A stretch of DNA of 11,062 bases from Nitrosopumilaceae archaeon. GTDB taxonomy: Archaea > Thermoproteota > Nitrososphaeria > Nitrososphaerales > Nitrosopumilaceae. This document shows, one piece after another, positions 1-6,374 of this stretch. The notes beneath the pieces are model-generated. The model was not told the DNA's origin, searched no databases, and saw nothing but the letters and a program-made list of their open reading frames with translations. The position numbers and the translations under genes were made by a program. Every line of letters starts with the position of its first letter. Position 1 is the stretch's first letter. The stretch covers positions 1 to 11,062 of the forward strand of contig JAUYOQ010000020.1 in the NCBI GenBank assembly GCA_030697975.1, given 5' to 3'.

Positions 1-884
1 AAAAGATGTCCGTAGCTGACCCTCAGGGGCGATACATCGAGGACCTGCAACAAGTCGCCATGTCTTCGCGCCCAATTGAATCAGACATTGAATTTCACAA
101 AAATACGATTCCTGTAACATCAATTGATGGTGAAAGCGCACCATTTGGTCCAATAGGTGAGATAAAAAGTTCAAAGTTTTCTAGCTCGTCTTCTGATAGA
201 TTTATCCAAAAAGCATACTATGACAGAGACCTCAAGGCAGAAGATGCAGTACTTGCACTATACAACAGCGGAATCGAGATCTCAAAAATCCAAAAATGCT
301 TCAGCATTGGAATGTTTGGAAAAAAAAGAAAACTTGTGCCAACACGATGGAGCATTACTGCAACTGATGACATTATATCAAAGTCACTTGTCTCAGAGAT
401 TCTTGATTTTTCGCTAATTGACTCGTGTCAGGTATTTTGTTTTGAGCATCTTGACAACCTGTATTCTGTAGTAATTTTTCCACACAGATGGATGTTTGAA
501 ATGCAGGAAGCCTGGCATGACGGTGATACGGTTGGGTTTGGCAATGACTTTGAAGATGCGCGTGGAATTGATCATCAGCCAGCCATCGCAGGTGCATATT
601 TTGCAGCCAAACTGGCTGTAGCAGAATATTTTCTAGAAAATCAGACACAAGGCGCAGTCTTGGTACTGCGTGAGATCAGGCCAGAATATGCAGTTCCAGT
701 AGGTGTGTGGCAGGTTAGAGAAGGCGTACGAGCTACAATGAAACAAAAACCATATGCTGCATCAAGCTTTGATGATGCAATTAATTTTGCATGCAAAAAC
801 ATGAGCATTAGCAAAACCGAGTGGCTTACAAAAGGAAACATGTTAAAGCTGATCAAACAAAAAACAATTGCAGACTTTTTCTGA
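1..884 (+). CDS. nreA: Nre-family DNA repair protein with C-terminal PIP box (5' end cut by window)
   Basis: Archaeal Nre proteins (DUF650/DUF651) act in DNA damage tolerance and bind the sliding clamp PCNA. The reading frame is open to the left edge. Counting from the first visible ATG at 6 there are 292 residues, but that Met is probably internal: the family normally carries more sequence before the conserved stretch seen here at about 15-23 (QVAMSSRP), including an N-terminal Cys-rich zinc motif that would lie outside the window. Family hallmarks are RKLVPTRWSIT (108-118) followed by DDIIS, the AGAYFAAKLAVAEYFL segment (195-210), and REIRPEYAVPVGVWQVRE (222-239). The last eight residues, QKTIADFF (285-292), fit the PIP-box consensus Q-x-x-I-x-x-F-F exactly. 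The gene ends in TGA, and the next gene has its own TATA-like box, so co-transcription is not required. Family call is firm; the true start is not visible. Confidence 0.9.
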   Translation, partial: KMSVADPQGRYIEDLQQVAMSSRPIESDIEFHKNTIPVTSIDGESAPFGPIGEIKSSKFSSSSSDRFIQKAYYDRDLKAEDAVLALYNSGIEISKIQKCFSIGMFGKKRKLVPTRWSITATDDIISKSLVSEILDFSLIDSCQVFCFEHLDNLYSVVIFPHRWMFEMQEAWHDGDTVGFGNDFEDARGIDHQPAIAGAYFAAKLAVAEYFLENQTQGAVLVLREIRPEYAVPVGVWQVREGVRATMKQKPYAASSFDDAINFACKNMSISKTEWLTKGNMLKLIKQKTIADFF

Positions 885-888
885 GTGG

Positions 889-897
889 AATATATAT
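889..897 (+). promoter_or_regulatory. TATA-like box for the archaeosortase gene
   Basis: AATATATAT lies in the 38-bp gap between nreA and the next gene. Its centre is about 30 nt before the ATG at 923, which would give a leaderless or very short-leader transcript. This supports 923 over the upstream in-frame ATG at 821, which lies inside nreA. The call rests on position and composition only. Confidence 0.45.
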
Positions 898-922
898 CTC
901 CCACATAAATTCGAGTAGATTG

Positions 923-1858
923 ATGCAAAACAAAAGCGTGATATTTGCAATTTTAATTATTGCCAGTCCAATACTTTTTGCACTAACTGTATTTCCTGAC
1001 ACATTTAGCTTAAGCTGGAACCAAGGGCGAGGAGGATTTCTTTTTGCATTGGCATTTATCGTAGCGGAGCTTTTTGGCATAAAACTTCAGGTTCCAAAAA
1101 AACGCCTCCTAGCTGTAATCCCGCTTGCAGCAGCTGTCATGATTTTTCTTGCCGGCTCTGAATATGGCCTTAAAGAAAACATTGTAAATTATGGCAAGGA
1201 AATCGAGGTTCCTCTGATATATTCTTGGGAGTGGCTGTGGGATTTTGTTGTAATGTCTGCCTTTGTTACTGCAACACTTTCAATATTTTTTGGAAAACGA
1301 TGGATTAGAATTGCGCCAGCAGGTCCAATATTTCTTGGAGGAAGCGCAATCATTCTTGCACTTGACACATTTTTTCCATATGACACACTTGGACCTTTAC
1401 AGTATGTTGTTCCATACCTAATACAGGTTAATGCGTGGGTCATCAACACCTTTGATCTGGGTGTAGCTACGGCAAGGGACAACCTCATGTTTCTTCAAGG
1501 AGATCATGGCCCTTTTGCACTCCAGGTATTTTGGCCATCTGCAGGTGTGCACAGTGTAATTATCTATTCTCTAGTCATGATGGCGTTTTTACTAAAAATG
1601 AACATACAACGCAACAGAAAGATTGCATATTTTGCTTTGGGAATAGTTGGAACTATTGGCGTAAACATGATTCGAATATTCTCATTGTCGTTGTTTGCAC
1701 TCAAAATATCAACAAATGTAACAGAATTTGAGGAATTTCATTCGGTTGCAGGCGAAATCATGTTTCTGCCGTGGCTCTTTGTATTCTTGATGGTTGTTAC
1801 AACCATTGAAACAAGGCGGCTCAAAAAATTAGAAGCATCAAATAACCCTCAAAGCTAA
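923..1858 (+). CDS. Exosortase/archaeosortase-family membrane protein (thaumarchaeosortase-like) with Ser at the expected catalytic Cys position
   Basis: Archaeosortases are polytopic membrane transpeptidases that process C-terminal sorting signals on exported proteins; in thaumarchaea, proteins with PEFG-type C-terminal signals are the presumed substrates. The 311-residue product has about eight hydrophobic segments (for example 5-24, 38-52, 62-77, 106-122, 133-150, 209-225, 236-260, 278-296). The catalytic layout of the family is recognisable: a C-S-G-[IL]-R-S-like motif appears as S-A-G-V-H-S at 206-211, an N-x-x-R motif at Asn248-Arg251, and a conserved His at 273 with Gly277. Thus Arg and His are kept while the nucleophile position is Ser206 (codon TCT, 1538-1540). 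I chose ATG 923 because the frame opens at 821 only by overlapping nreA, the first membrane segment follows 923 closely, and a TATA-like box precedes it. It converges on the polymerase gene with a 4-bp overlap. Superfamily membership is likely; activity and substrate are inferred. Confidence 0.75.
   Translation: MQNKSVIFAILIIASPILFALTVFPDTFSLSWNQGRGGFLFALAFIVAELFGIKLQVPKKRLLAVIPLAAAVMIFLAGSEYGLKENIVNYGKEIEVPLIYSWEWLWDFVVMSAFVTATLSIFFGKRWIRIAPAGPIFLGGSAIILALDTFFPYDTLGPLQYVVPYLIQVNAWVINTFDLGVATARDNLMFLQGDHGPFALQVFWPSAGVHSVIIYSLVMMAFLLKMNIQRNRKIAYFALGIVGTIGVNMIRIFSLSLFALKISTNVTEFEEFHSVAGEIMFLPWLFVFLMVVTTIETRRLKKLEASNNPQS
1823..1828 (-). terminator. Possible U-tract terminator for the Y-family polymerase
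   Basis: A run of six A on the plus strand gives U6 in the minus-strand transcript about 27 nt past the polymerase stop. Archaeal RNA polymerase can stop at U-rich tracts without a hairpin. The tract lies inside the convergent archaeosortase coding sequence, because no intergenic space exists. Homopolymer runs are common in AT-rich coding DNA, so this is weak. Confidence 0.2.
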
Positions 1859-2946
1859 AAGTAGCTTGTTATGTTGCTTTGGCCCTCAATCTCAGATAAC
1901 TCGGACACCTTGACTCCTAGTCTTCTAACTAGCAGAGTTTGATTTTCAAGCGCTTCTTGTAATAGCTGTATCGCAGTTTTTTGCAGCTCATCCAAGCTTG
2001 ACGTGGAATTTTTTAGCATCTTTGACTTTGTCTTACTTGAAAGATCTGTCTGGACAAACTGTATTCCAACTGACTTGAACATCCTGTTTTCCTCAATGAT
2101 TATGGAATGAAGCTCCTTGCAAAGCTCAATTAGGCTTTTGAGAAGAAAATCGTAATCCTTGGAGTCCTGAGTTAGGGTCACTATCTTGCTGTACTGTATA
2201 GTTGGCTGTCTTTCTGTTACAGGCTCATCATCAATTCCTCTTGCAGCATTGTAAATGTAGGTCCCAATCTTTCTTCCAAACATTTTGTTTAAGGTAAAAA
2301 CATCTAGCTTCTTTAATTGTGAAATTGTTTCAAACTTTTCTTCGCCAAATCTTTCTTCGGTTTTTTTGCCAATTCCTGGTATTTCTCTAATTTTTAACGG
2401 ATCTAGGAATTTTTCTACGCCGTCAGGTGTAACAACTGTCAGTCCATCAGGTTTTTTGTAGCTTGACGCAATCTTTGAGACAAGCTTGTTTGGTGATACC
2501 CCTATGGAACAGCTCAGCCTTACCTTTTCTCGTATGGAATTTTTTATCTGCTGTGCAACGTGGCTTGCTACAGCAAAATCGCCGTTTGTTCGCCTTGTTA
2601 CATCAAGGTACGCTTCGTCTTTTCCTACATACTCAAAAACATCGGCAAAGCCTTTGATAATCTCCATTGCCTTTGAAGAAATCTCTGAATAGAACTCAAA
2701 ATCGGCAGGCAGAAACACTGCATCTTTTATCGACTCTAGTCTTTTTTTTGCAAATGCTATGGGCATTCCTGATTTTACGCCATACTTTCTTGCCTCATAA
2801 TTTGCAGTGGCAATGGCACCACTGTCTCCTCCCCTGTCTGAGAATATGCAGACTGCAACTGGCTTTGTCTTTAGGTGCGGTGATTTTATTTCCTCACACT
2901 GTGCAAAAAAGTAGTCAAAATCAATATGCAAAATGACTCTATGCAT
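1855..2946 (-). CDS. dinB: Y-family translesion DNA polymerase (DinB/Dpo4-like, Pol IV) with C-terminal PIP box
   Basis: Error-prone polymerase that copies past damaged template bases and is recruited by PCNA. With the ATG at 2946 the protein has 363 residues, close to Sulfolobus Dpo4. The palm begins HIDFDYFFAQ, giving metal ligand Asp9; the second metal site is in GKDEAYLDVT (Asp110-Glu111). Phe14 aligns with the Dpo4 steric-gate Tyr12 that excludes ribonucleotides. YEARKYGVKSGMP (50-62) and SCSIGVSPNKLVSKIAS (145-161) are family signatures. A thumb helix-hairpin-helix, IPGIGKKTEERF, lies at 189-200 and a little-finger domain at about 245-350. The C-terminus QSNITSYF (356-363) is a consensus PIP box. 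An in-frame TTG at 2970 would add eight residues, but ATG 2946 places the IDFDYFFAQ motif at the usual distance from the start. It converges on the archaeosortase gene with a 4-bp overlap and is divergent from a small unknown gene. Confidence 0.95.
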   Translation of the reverse strand: MHRVILHIDFDYFFAQCEEIKSPHLKTKPVAVCIFSDRGGDSGAIATANYEARKYGVKSGMPIAFAKKRLESIKDAVFLPADFEFYSEISSKAMEIIKGFADVFEYVGKDEAYLDVTRRTNGDFAVASHVAQQIKNSIREKVRLSCSIGVSPNKLVSKIASSYKKPDGLTVVTPDGVEKFLDPLKIREIPGIGKKTEERFGEEKFETISQLKKLDVFTLNKMFGRKIGTYIYNAARGIDDEPVTERQPTIQYSKIVTLTQDSKDYDFLLKSLIELCKELHSIIIEENRMFKSVGIQFVQTDLSSKTKSKMLKNSTSSLDELQKTAIQLLQEALENQTLLVRRLGVKVSELSEIEGQSNITSYF

Positions 2947-2967
2947 TGCTTTTGAATGGCATGAAAT

Positions 2968-2975
2968 CAATATTA
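2968..2975. promoter_or_regulatory. AT-rich element in the divergent polymerase / 84-aa gene spacer
   Basis: CAATATTA contains the self-complementary AATATT (2969-2974). It sits about 25 nt before the polymerase ATG on the minus strand, a suitable TATA distance. On the plus strand it is about 38 nt before the ATG at 3010, so it could also serve that gene with a short leader. A second AT-rich stretch, CTAAATATTA (2991-3000), lies closer to 3010 than a TATA box normally would. The remaining spacer (2947-3009) shows nothing else. Confidence 0.25.
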
Positions 2976-3009
2976 TGATATCGTGATAGTCTAAATATTA
3001 TTTTGATTT

Positions 3010-3264
3010 ATGGTTATTGTGATAAACCCTGTATCAGTTGAAAAAGACGGCATAAAGATTCGACCTGAACACATGGAAAAAGAAAAGCTATACCACTGCA
3101 TTTTCAACAACAAGGTTTTGGTTTTTTATAAAGACGCGCAGGATCTTTTGAATTGTTATGAAATCGAAGAAGCAGAGCTGGTTGAAAAGATAAAAACTTG
3201 CAAAAACGACGAGGTAGAAAAGTTGTTTGAAGAATACATTGAGCAAAAAAAGCTTAAACATTAA
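3010..3264 (+). CDS. Small conserved-looking protein of unknown function (84 aa)
   Basis: I do not recognise this family. The product is small, soluble and charged, with no signal peptide or membrane segment. The N-terminal half looks beta-rich (VIVINPVSV, KLYHCIFNNKVLVFY), and the C-terminal half (from about residue 51) looks helical and Glu/Lys-rich, ending in KKLKH. Cys30, Cys49 and Cys64 are not arranged as a recognisable metal site. It is accepted as real because it fills the gap between two firm genes, has natural coding composition and is followed 32 bp later by the Alba gene on the same strand. The ATG at 3010 is the first in-frame start after the divergent spacer. Its position beside a polymerase and a chromatin protein hints at a DNA-related role, but this is only context. 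Confidence 0.65.
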   Translation: MVIVINPVSVEKDGIKIRPEHMEKEKLYHCIFNNKVLVFYKDAQDLLNCYEIEEAELVEKIKTCKNDEVEKLFEEYIEQKKLKH

Positions 3265-3268
3265 ATAA
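3261..3268 (+). promoter_or_regulatory. TATA-like box for the Alba gene
   Basis: TTAAATAA overlaps the stop codon of the 84-aa gene (3262-3264), with its centre about 32 nt before the Alba ATG at 3297. This predicts a transcript start around 3290 and a leader of a few bases. The Alba gene may therefore be expressed independently of its small upstream neighbour. Confidence 0.4.
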
Positions 3269-3296
3269 ACACAAAGCTCATTCTAGTCAACACATC

Positions 3297-3794
3297 ATGA
3301 GCGGAAAAAAATCAAGAGATGCAGACGAAATTTTCTCTCAGTTTGAAAAGCACAAAGAAGAAAGTGTAAAGCCAGAAGAAAAAGTTCAGCAAGAGACTCC
3401 ACAAGAACCCCAACCAGAACCTAGCATTGTGCAAGAAGAACCAGTCACACCTTCTGAAGAACCTGATGAGCCGCAACCAAGTCAAGAGCCTGAAACTGCT
3501 GAGGAAGAACCAGTAAAGATCAGAGATGTAATTTTTGTTGGAATAAAGCCAATAATGACTTATGTTACTGCAACACTAACACAGCTTGCAAGCTCACCAA
3601 CAGTTACAATCAAGGCTAGAGGAAAACGCATTACACAAGCAGTTGATGTCTCACAGATGATTGTCAAAAGAATGGACTCTGTCGGCTACAAGGTAACAGG
3701 CGTTCGCATATCTTCAGACTCGTTATTATCACAAGATGGAAAGATGCGAAACGTCTCAACAATAGAAGTCGATGTTACAAAAGTCGATAGTTAA
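3297..3794 (+). CDS. albA: Alba-family DNA/RNA-binding protein with long acidic Pro-rich N-terminal tail
   Basis: Alba proteins are small dimeric archaeal nucleic-acid-binding proteins that coat DNA and RNA. The Alba domain occupies about residues 74-163: DVIFVGIKPIMTYVTATLTQ (77-96), the nucleic-acid-binding IKARGKRITQAVDVSQ (105-120), and RNVSTIEVDV (151-160), which match Sulfolobus Sso10b closely. Two features differ. The protein has 165 residues instead of about 90-100, because of a roughly 73-residue tail that should be disordered: residues 26-72 hold 12 Pro and 16 acidic residues in E-E-P/Q-E-P units, with no basic residue between Lys29 and Lys74. The Sso10b pair Lys16-Lys17 (GKKP) is GIKP here (Ile83-Lys84), so the acetylatable Lys16 position is Ile. 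The gene converges on the exporter gene with a 4-bp overlap at TTAA. The domain call is firm; the role of the tail is unknown. Confidence 0.92.
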   Translation: MSGKKSRDADEIFSQFEKHKEESVKPEEKVQQETPQEPQPEPSIVQEEPVTPSEEPDEPQPSQEPETAEEEPVKIRDVIFVGIKPIMTYVTATLTQLASSPTVTIKARGKRITQAVDVSQMIVKRMDSVGYKVTGVRISSDSLLSQDGKMRNVSTIEVDVTKVDS

Positions 3795-4408
3795 AAAGCA
3801 TCAAGCAAGAATGTTATTCCAAAATATATCATAAATCCGCTAATTGCGATAAACAAAAATCTATAGTTTCGCTGAGACAGGAATTTCGAGCTTTTTGATG
3901 AAAGATATGAAGTAGATGCAAGCCATGCAAAGTCCATCCAAATATGTAATGCAAATAAAATCAGCAATCCCAAAAGCGACCATAGCACAATAGAATCAGA
4001 AATTAGCTTGAATCCAACGGTAAACCACCAGATTATAAAAAATGGATTTAGCGCACTAAACAAAATACCTGAAAGAAACGGCCCATACTTTGTTTTGATT
4101 TGATGATTTGCGTCATGACCAAAAACCGATTTTAACTGTAGTCCGGCAAAACCAAAAAGCCCAAGTGCTCCTACAATTGCTATAATAATTCTAAATTGTG
4201 GAACAGATTCTAGTGAGATGATCCCAATGCCAAGCAGAACGATTAATGGCAGCTCTACAACAGTATGGCCAAAAGACATTTTTAAGCCGCCTTTTGCGCC
4301 TTCTTTTAGGCCATAGAAAATATTTGCAGCAAATAGCGGCCCTGGAGACATGACCCCCGAAGAAGAAATTATTATTACAGTAGCTGCAAATCCTAGTAGC
4401 TGTTCCAT
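3791..4408 (-). CDS. LysE/RhtB-family amino-acid (or small-metabolite) exporter
   Basis: LysE-superfamily proteins are six-helix inner-membrane exporters of amino acids and related compounds. The 205-residue length is typical. Hydrophobic segments lie at about 5-28, 46-66, 73-93, 112-134, 141-164 and 182-203. The family signature SPGP is at 21-24 in the first helix, followed by GLKEGAKGGLKMSFGH (33-48), and the second half starts with the characteristic FLSGILFSALNPFFIIWW (111-128). The substrate cannot be told from sequence. The ATG at 4408 is only 24 bp after the stop of the PAC2 gene on the same strand, so the two probably form an operon expressed from the promoter near 5180. Its stop overlaps the Alba stop. 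Confidence 0.85.
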   Translation of the reverse strand: MEQLLGFAATVIIISSSGVMSPGPLFAANIFYGLKEGAKGGLKMSFGHTVVELPLIVLLGIGIISLESVPQFRIIIAIVGALGLFGFAGLQLKSVFGHDANHQIKTKYGPFLSGILFSALNPFFIIWWFTVGFKLISDSIVLWSLLGLLILFALHIWMDFAWLASTSYLSSKSSKFLSQRNYRFLFIAISGFMIYFGITFLLDAF

Positions 4409-4432
4409 TTAGTATAAACTAGAAACCAGAAT

Positions 4433-5152
4433 CTATCCATACATAGTATCGACCATTCTGCTTGTCTGTTTTTCCGCTTCTTTGATATATTCTTCAGCCA
4501 TCTCGGCTTCTTTTTGTAGCATTGGTATGTCGCAAGAGACTCCAGGTACAAGCTTTGACATTGTAAGGCACAGCTGTGTGCTTGCTTTGAAATTTGGTTT
4601 TGTCTCATCAGAGTTATACAAGAGCACAACAACGTTTTGATTATTTACCATGCCTTGGTTCAGCAATGCCCCGGGGATGCCTGGAATTGTCCCATACTGC
4701 AAAACCGAAATTTTTGCTTTTTCAACTATTTCCTTTGCAGCGTTGTTGCTAACAGCTGCAATCACTTGATCATCTACGGTGGGAGTGTTTACAGGGGCAC
4801 TGCTTAGAACAAATGAACACTTGTGTTTTTTTGCCCAGCCTAACATGATTCTTGCAATAGTTTTGTGTAACGAGTAATGCAATGTCAGATAGGAAGAAAA
4901 TATTGCAGTCTTTAGATCATTGTTTACAAATATTCTTGTAGGATAATTTGGAACTCCATTTTTTATTATGGTTACTGGTGGAAAGCTGTTAGAGTCGATA
5001 ATTCCTGCCATCTCAAACTGCGAAGTGTGAATCATTGATTCTGTAGCTATCGCCTGTGTGACTCCAATAGAAGGAAAACCATCAATCAGATATCCTCCTT
5101 CTATGTCAATCGGCTTTATCTCTTTGATAAAAATACGCGGATTAAAGCTCAT
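4433..5152 (-). CDS. PAC2-family protein (proteasome assembly chaperone-like) with Met-Tyr-Gly C-terminus
   Basis: PAC2-family (COG1938/COG2047-type) proteins are related to the eukaryotic 20S proteasome assembly chaperones PAC1/PAC2; archaeal members such as PbaA/PbaB interact with proteasome-type particles. The product from ATG 5152 has 239 residues. Recognisable features are GGYLIDGFPSIG (19-30) near the N-terminus, VPNYPTRIFVN (67-77), and TIPGIPGALLNQG (155-167), the typical glycine-rich core. The C-terminus is an Asp/Glu/Lys-rich helix (about 208-233) ending in Asp-Thr-Met-Tyr-Gly. The final Met-Tyr-Gly fits the hydrophobic-Tyr-any (HbYX) pattern used by proteasome activators and chaperones to dock on the alpha ring. 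An in-frame TTG at 5155 would add one residue; ATG 5152 is preferred. It is divergent from the inositol-phosphate synthase gene and is the first gene of a likely two-gene operon. Confidence 0.85.
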   Translation of the reverse strand: MSFNPRIFIKEIKPIDIEGGYLIDGFPSIGVTQAIATESMIHTSQFEMAGIIDSNSFPPVTIIKNGVPNYPTRIFVNNDLKTAIFSSYLTLHYSLHKTIARIMLGWAKKHKCSFVLSSAPVNTPTVDDQVIAAVSNNAAKEIVEKAKISVLQYGTIPGIPGALLNQGMVNNQNVVVLLYNSDETKPNFKASTQLCLTMSKLVPGVSCDIPMLQKEAEMAEEYIKEAEKQTSRMVDTMYG

Positions 5153-5176
5153 CAAAATCTAGTGTCTTTTGTTACT

Positions 5177-5186
5177 GATATAATTT
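5177..5186 (-). promoter_or_regulatory. TATA-like box for the PAC2-exporter operon
   Basis: Read on the minus strand this is AAATTATATC, centred about 29 nt before the ATG at 5152. The expected transcript start falls at or just before that codon, so the mRNA would be leaderless. It supports the ATG at 5152 and a two-gene transcript. Confidence 0.4.
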
Positions 5187-5243
5187 TGTCCTTTTTGCAG
5201 CTGTTATTCATTACTTGTTTTTCATATCCAAGCTATAGGAAAA

Positions 5244-5250
5244 TTTAAAA
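5244..5250 (+). promoter_or_regulatory. BRE/TATA promoter of inositol-3-phosphate synthase
   Basis: TTTAAAA is preceded by purine-rich GGAAAA (5238-5243), which resembles a BRE. The box centre is about 21 nt before the ATG at 5268 and about 30 nt before the in-frame ATG at 5277, so either start would be leaderless or nearly so. It is the clearest archaeal promoter in the window. The rest of the divergent spacer (5153-5267) holds only the opposing TATA-like box. Confidence 0.55.
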
Positions 5251-5267
5251 CGAGTGTAAAAAACAAA

Positions 5268-6374
5268 ATGTTGCCTATGGGTGGCAAGATAAAAGTAGCA
5301 TTAATTGGAATAGGCAACTGTTTTGCAGGTCTTATTCAAGGAATTGAATACTATAAGAAAAATCCATCACAGCAAGTTACTGGTATAATACATGAGAAAC
5401 TAAGCGATTACACTATCCATGACATTGATTTTGTTGCAGGCTTTGATGTAGGTGAAAACAAAGTTGGCAAATCAATCAACGAGGCAATTTACGAGTATCC
5501 AAACATGGTAAACTGGATCCCAAAAAACGAGATGCCAAAAACAAACGCCAAAGTTTACGAAAGTCCAATCCTGGACGGTGTAGGTATCTGGGTGGAAAAC
5601 AGAGTCAAGCCACTAAAGACACACAAAACAGACGCGCAGTTAGCTCAGGATGCAAAAAAAGTAATCGAAGACACTGGCGCACAAGTCATAGTATCATATC
5701 TGCCTGTAGGATCAGAAAAGGCCACTCAATTTTGGGCAGAAATATGTCTAAACACAAACACCGCATTTGTAAATTGTATTCCATCTTTTATTGCATCAGA
5801 TGAAGCATGGGCTAAAAGATTTGAAAAAAATAACATACCTGTAATTGGTGATGACATAAAGGGACAGGTAGGTGCAACAATAGTACATCGCACCCTTGCA
5901 CGACTCTGCAATGACCGCGGCACTAAAATTGAAAAAACATATCAAATTAACGTAGGTGGAAACACGGACTTTTTGAACATGAAGGAGCAAGAACGCCTAG
6001 TCAGCAAAAGAATATCAAAAACAGAAAGCGTGCAAAGCCAGCTTGATACAAGGCTTGATGATGATCAAATCTATGTCGGGCCTTCTGACTTTATTCCATT
6101 TCTTGGAAATACAAAACTAATGTTTATGAGAATTGAGGGAAGGCAATGGGCAAATATGCCATATAACATGGAGGTAAGGCTTGAAGTAGATGACAAGGCA
6201 AACTCTGCAGGCATAGTAGTTGACGCAGTTAGATTGGCAAAAATTGCACTTGATCGAAAAATAGGCGGCTCTATTATTCCGGCAAGCGCATATCTGATGA
6301 AGCACCCGCTAAAGCAAATGAGCGATCCGGAAGCAAAAATAGCATGTGAAAGATTCGTCAGAGGCGAATCCTAG
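5268..6374 (+). CDS. ino1: Inositol-3-phosphate synthase (myo-inositol-1-phosphate synthase)
   Basis: Converts glucose 6-phosphate to L-myo-inositol 1-phosphate through an NAD-dependent oxidation, aldol cyclisation and reduction; the product feeds inositol lipids and other inositol compounds. At 368 residues it resembles the short actinobacterial/archaeal type rather than the roughly 530-residue eukaryotic enzyme. The Rossmann segment KVALIGIGNCFAGLIQGIEYY (9-29) carries the NAD-binding G-x-G-N pattern. SYLPVGSEKATQFWAE (143-158), GDDIKGQVGATIVHRTLARL (194-213), and INVGGNTDFLNM (227-238) followed by the Lys-rich KRISKTESVQSQL (247-259) are family hallmarks around the active site. Asp, Lys and Asn residues expected for the pocket appear intact. 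The start could be ATG 5268 or ATG 5277 (Met4). It is transcribed from its own promoter and converges on the amidohydrolase gene with a 4-bp CTAG overlap. Confidence 0.93.
   Translation: MLPMGGKIKVALIGIGNCFAGLIQGIEYYKKNPSQQVTGIIHEKLSDYTIHDIDFVAGFDVGENKVGKSINEAIYEYPNMVNWIPKNEMPKTNAKVYESPILDGVGIWVENRVKPLKTHKTDAQLAQDAKKVIEDTGAQVIVSYLPVGSEKATQFWAEICLNTNTAFVNCIPSFIASDEAWAKRFEKNNIPVIGDDIKGQVGATIVHRTLARLCNDRGTKIEKTYQINVGGNTDFLNMKEQERLVSKRISKTESVQSQLDTRLDDDQIYVGPSDFIPFLGNTKLMFMRIEGRQWANMPYNMEVRLEVDDKANSAGIVVDAVRLAKIALDRKIGGSIIPASAYLMKHPLKQMSDPEAKIACERFVRGES
6335..6339 (-). terminator. Weak U-tract downstream of the amidohydrolase gene
   Basis: Five A on the plus strand give U5 in the minus-strand transcript about 32 nt past the amidohydrolase stop, inside the convergent synthase gene. 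It is listed only because the transcript must end somewhere within this opposing gene. Evidence is very weak. Confidence 0.12.

Noticed and set aside
821..922. 34-residue N-terminal extension of the archaeosortase frame to an ATG at 821
   Set aside because: It overlaps nreA in another frame for 64 bp, is charged and unlike the membrane protein that follows, and a TATA-like box at 889-897 favours ATG 923.
4393..4632. 79-codon minus-strand frame across the PAC2/exporter junction
   Set aside because: It overlaps both real genes in another frame and its composition shows no protein-family features.
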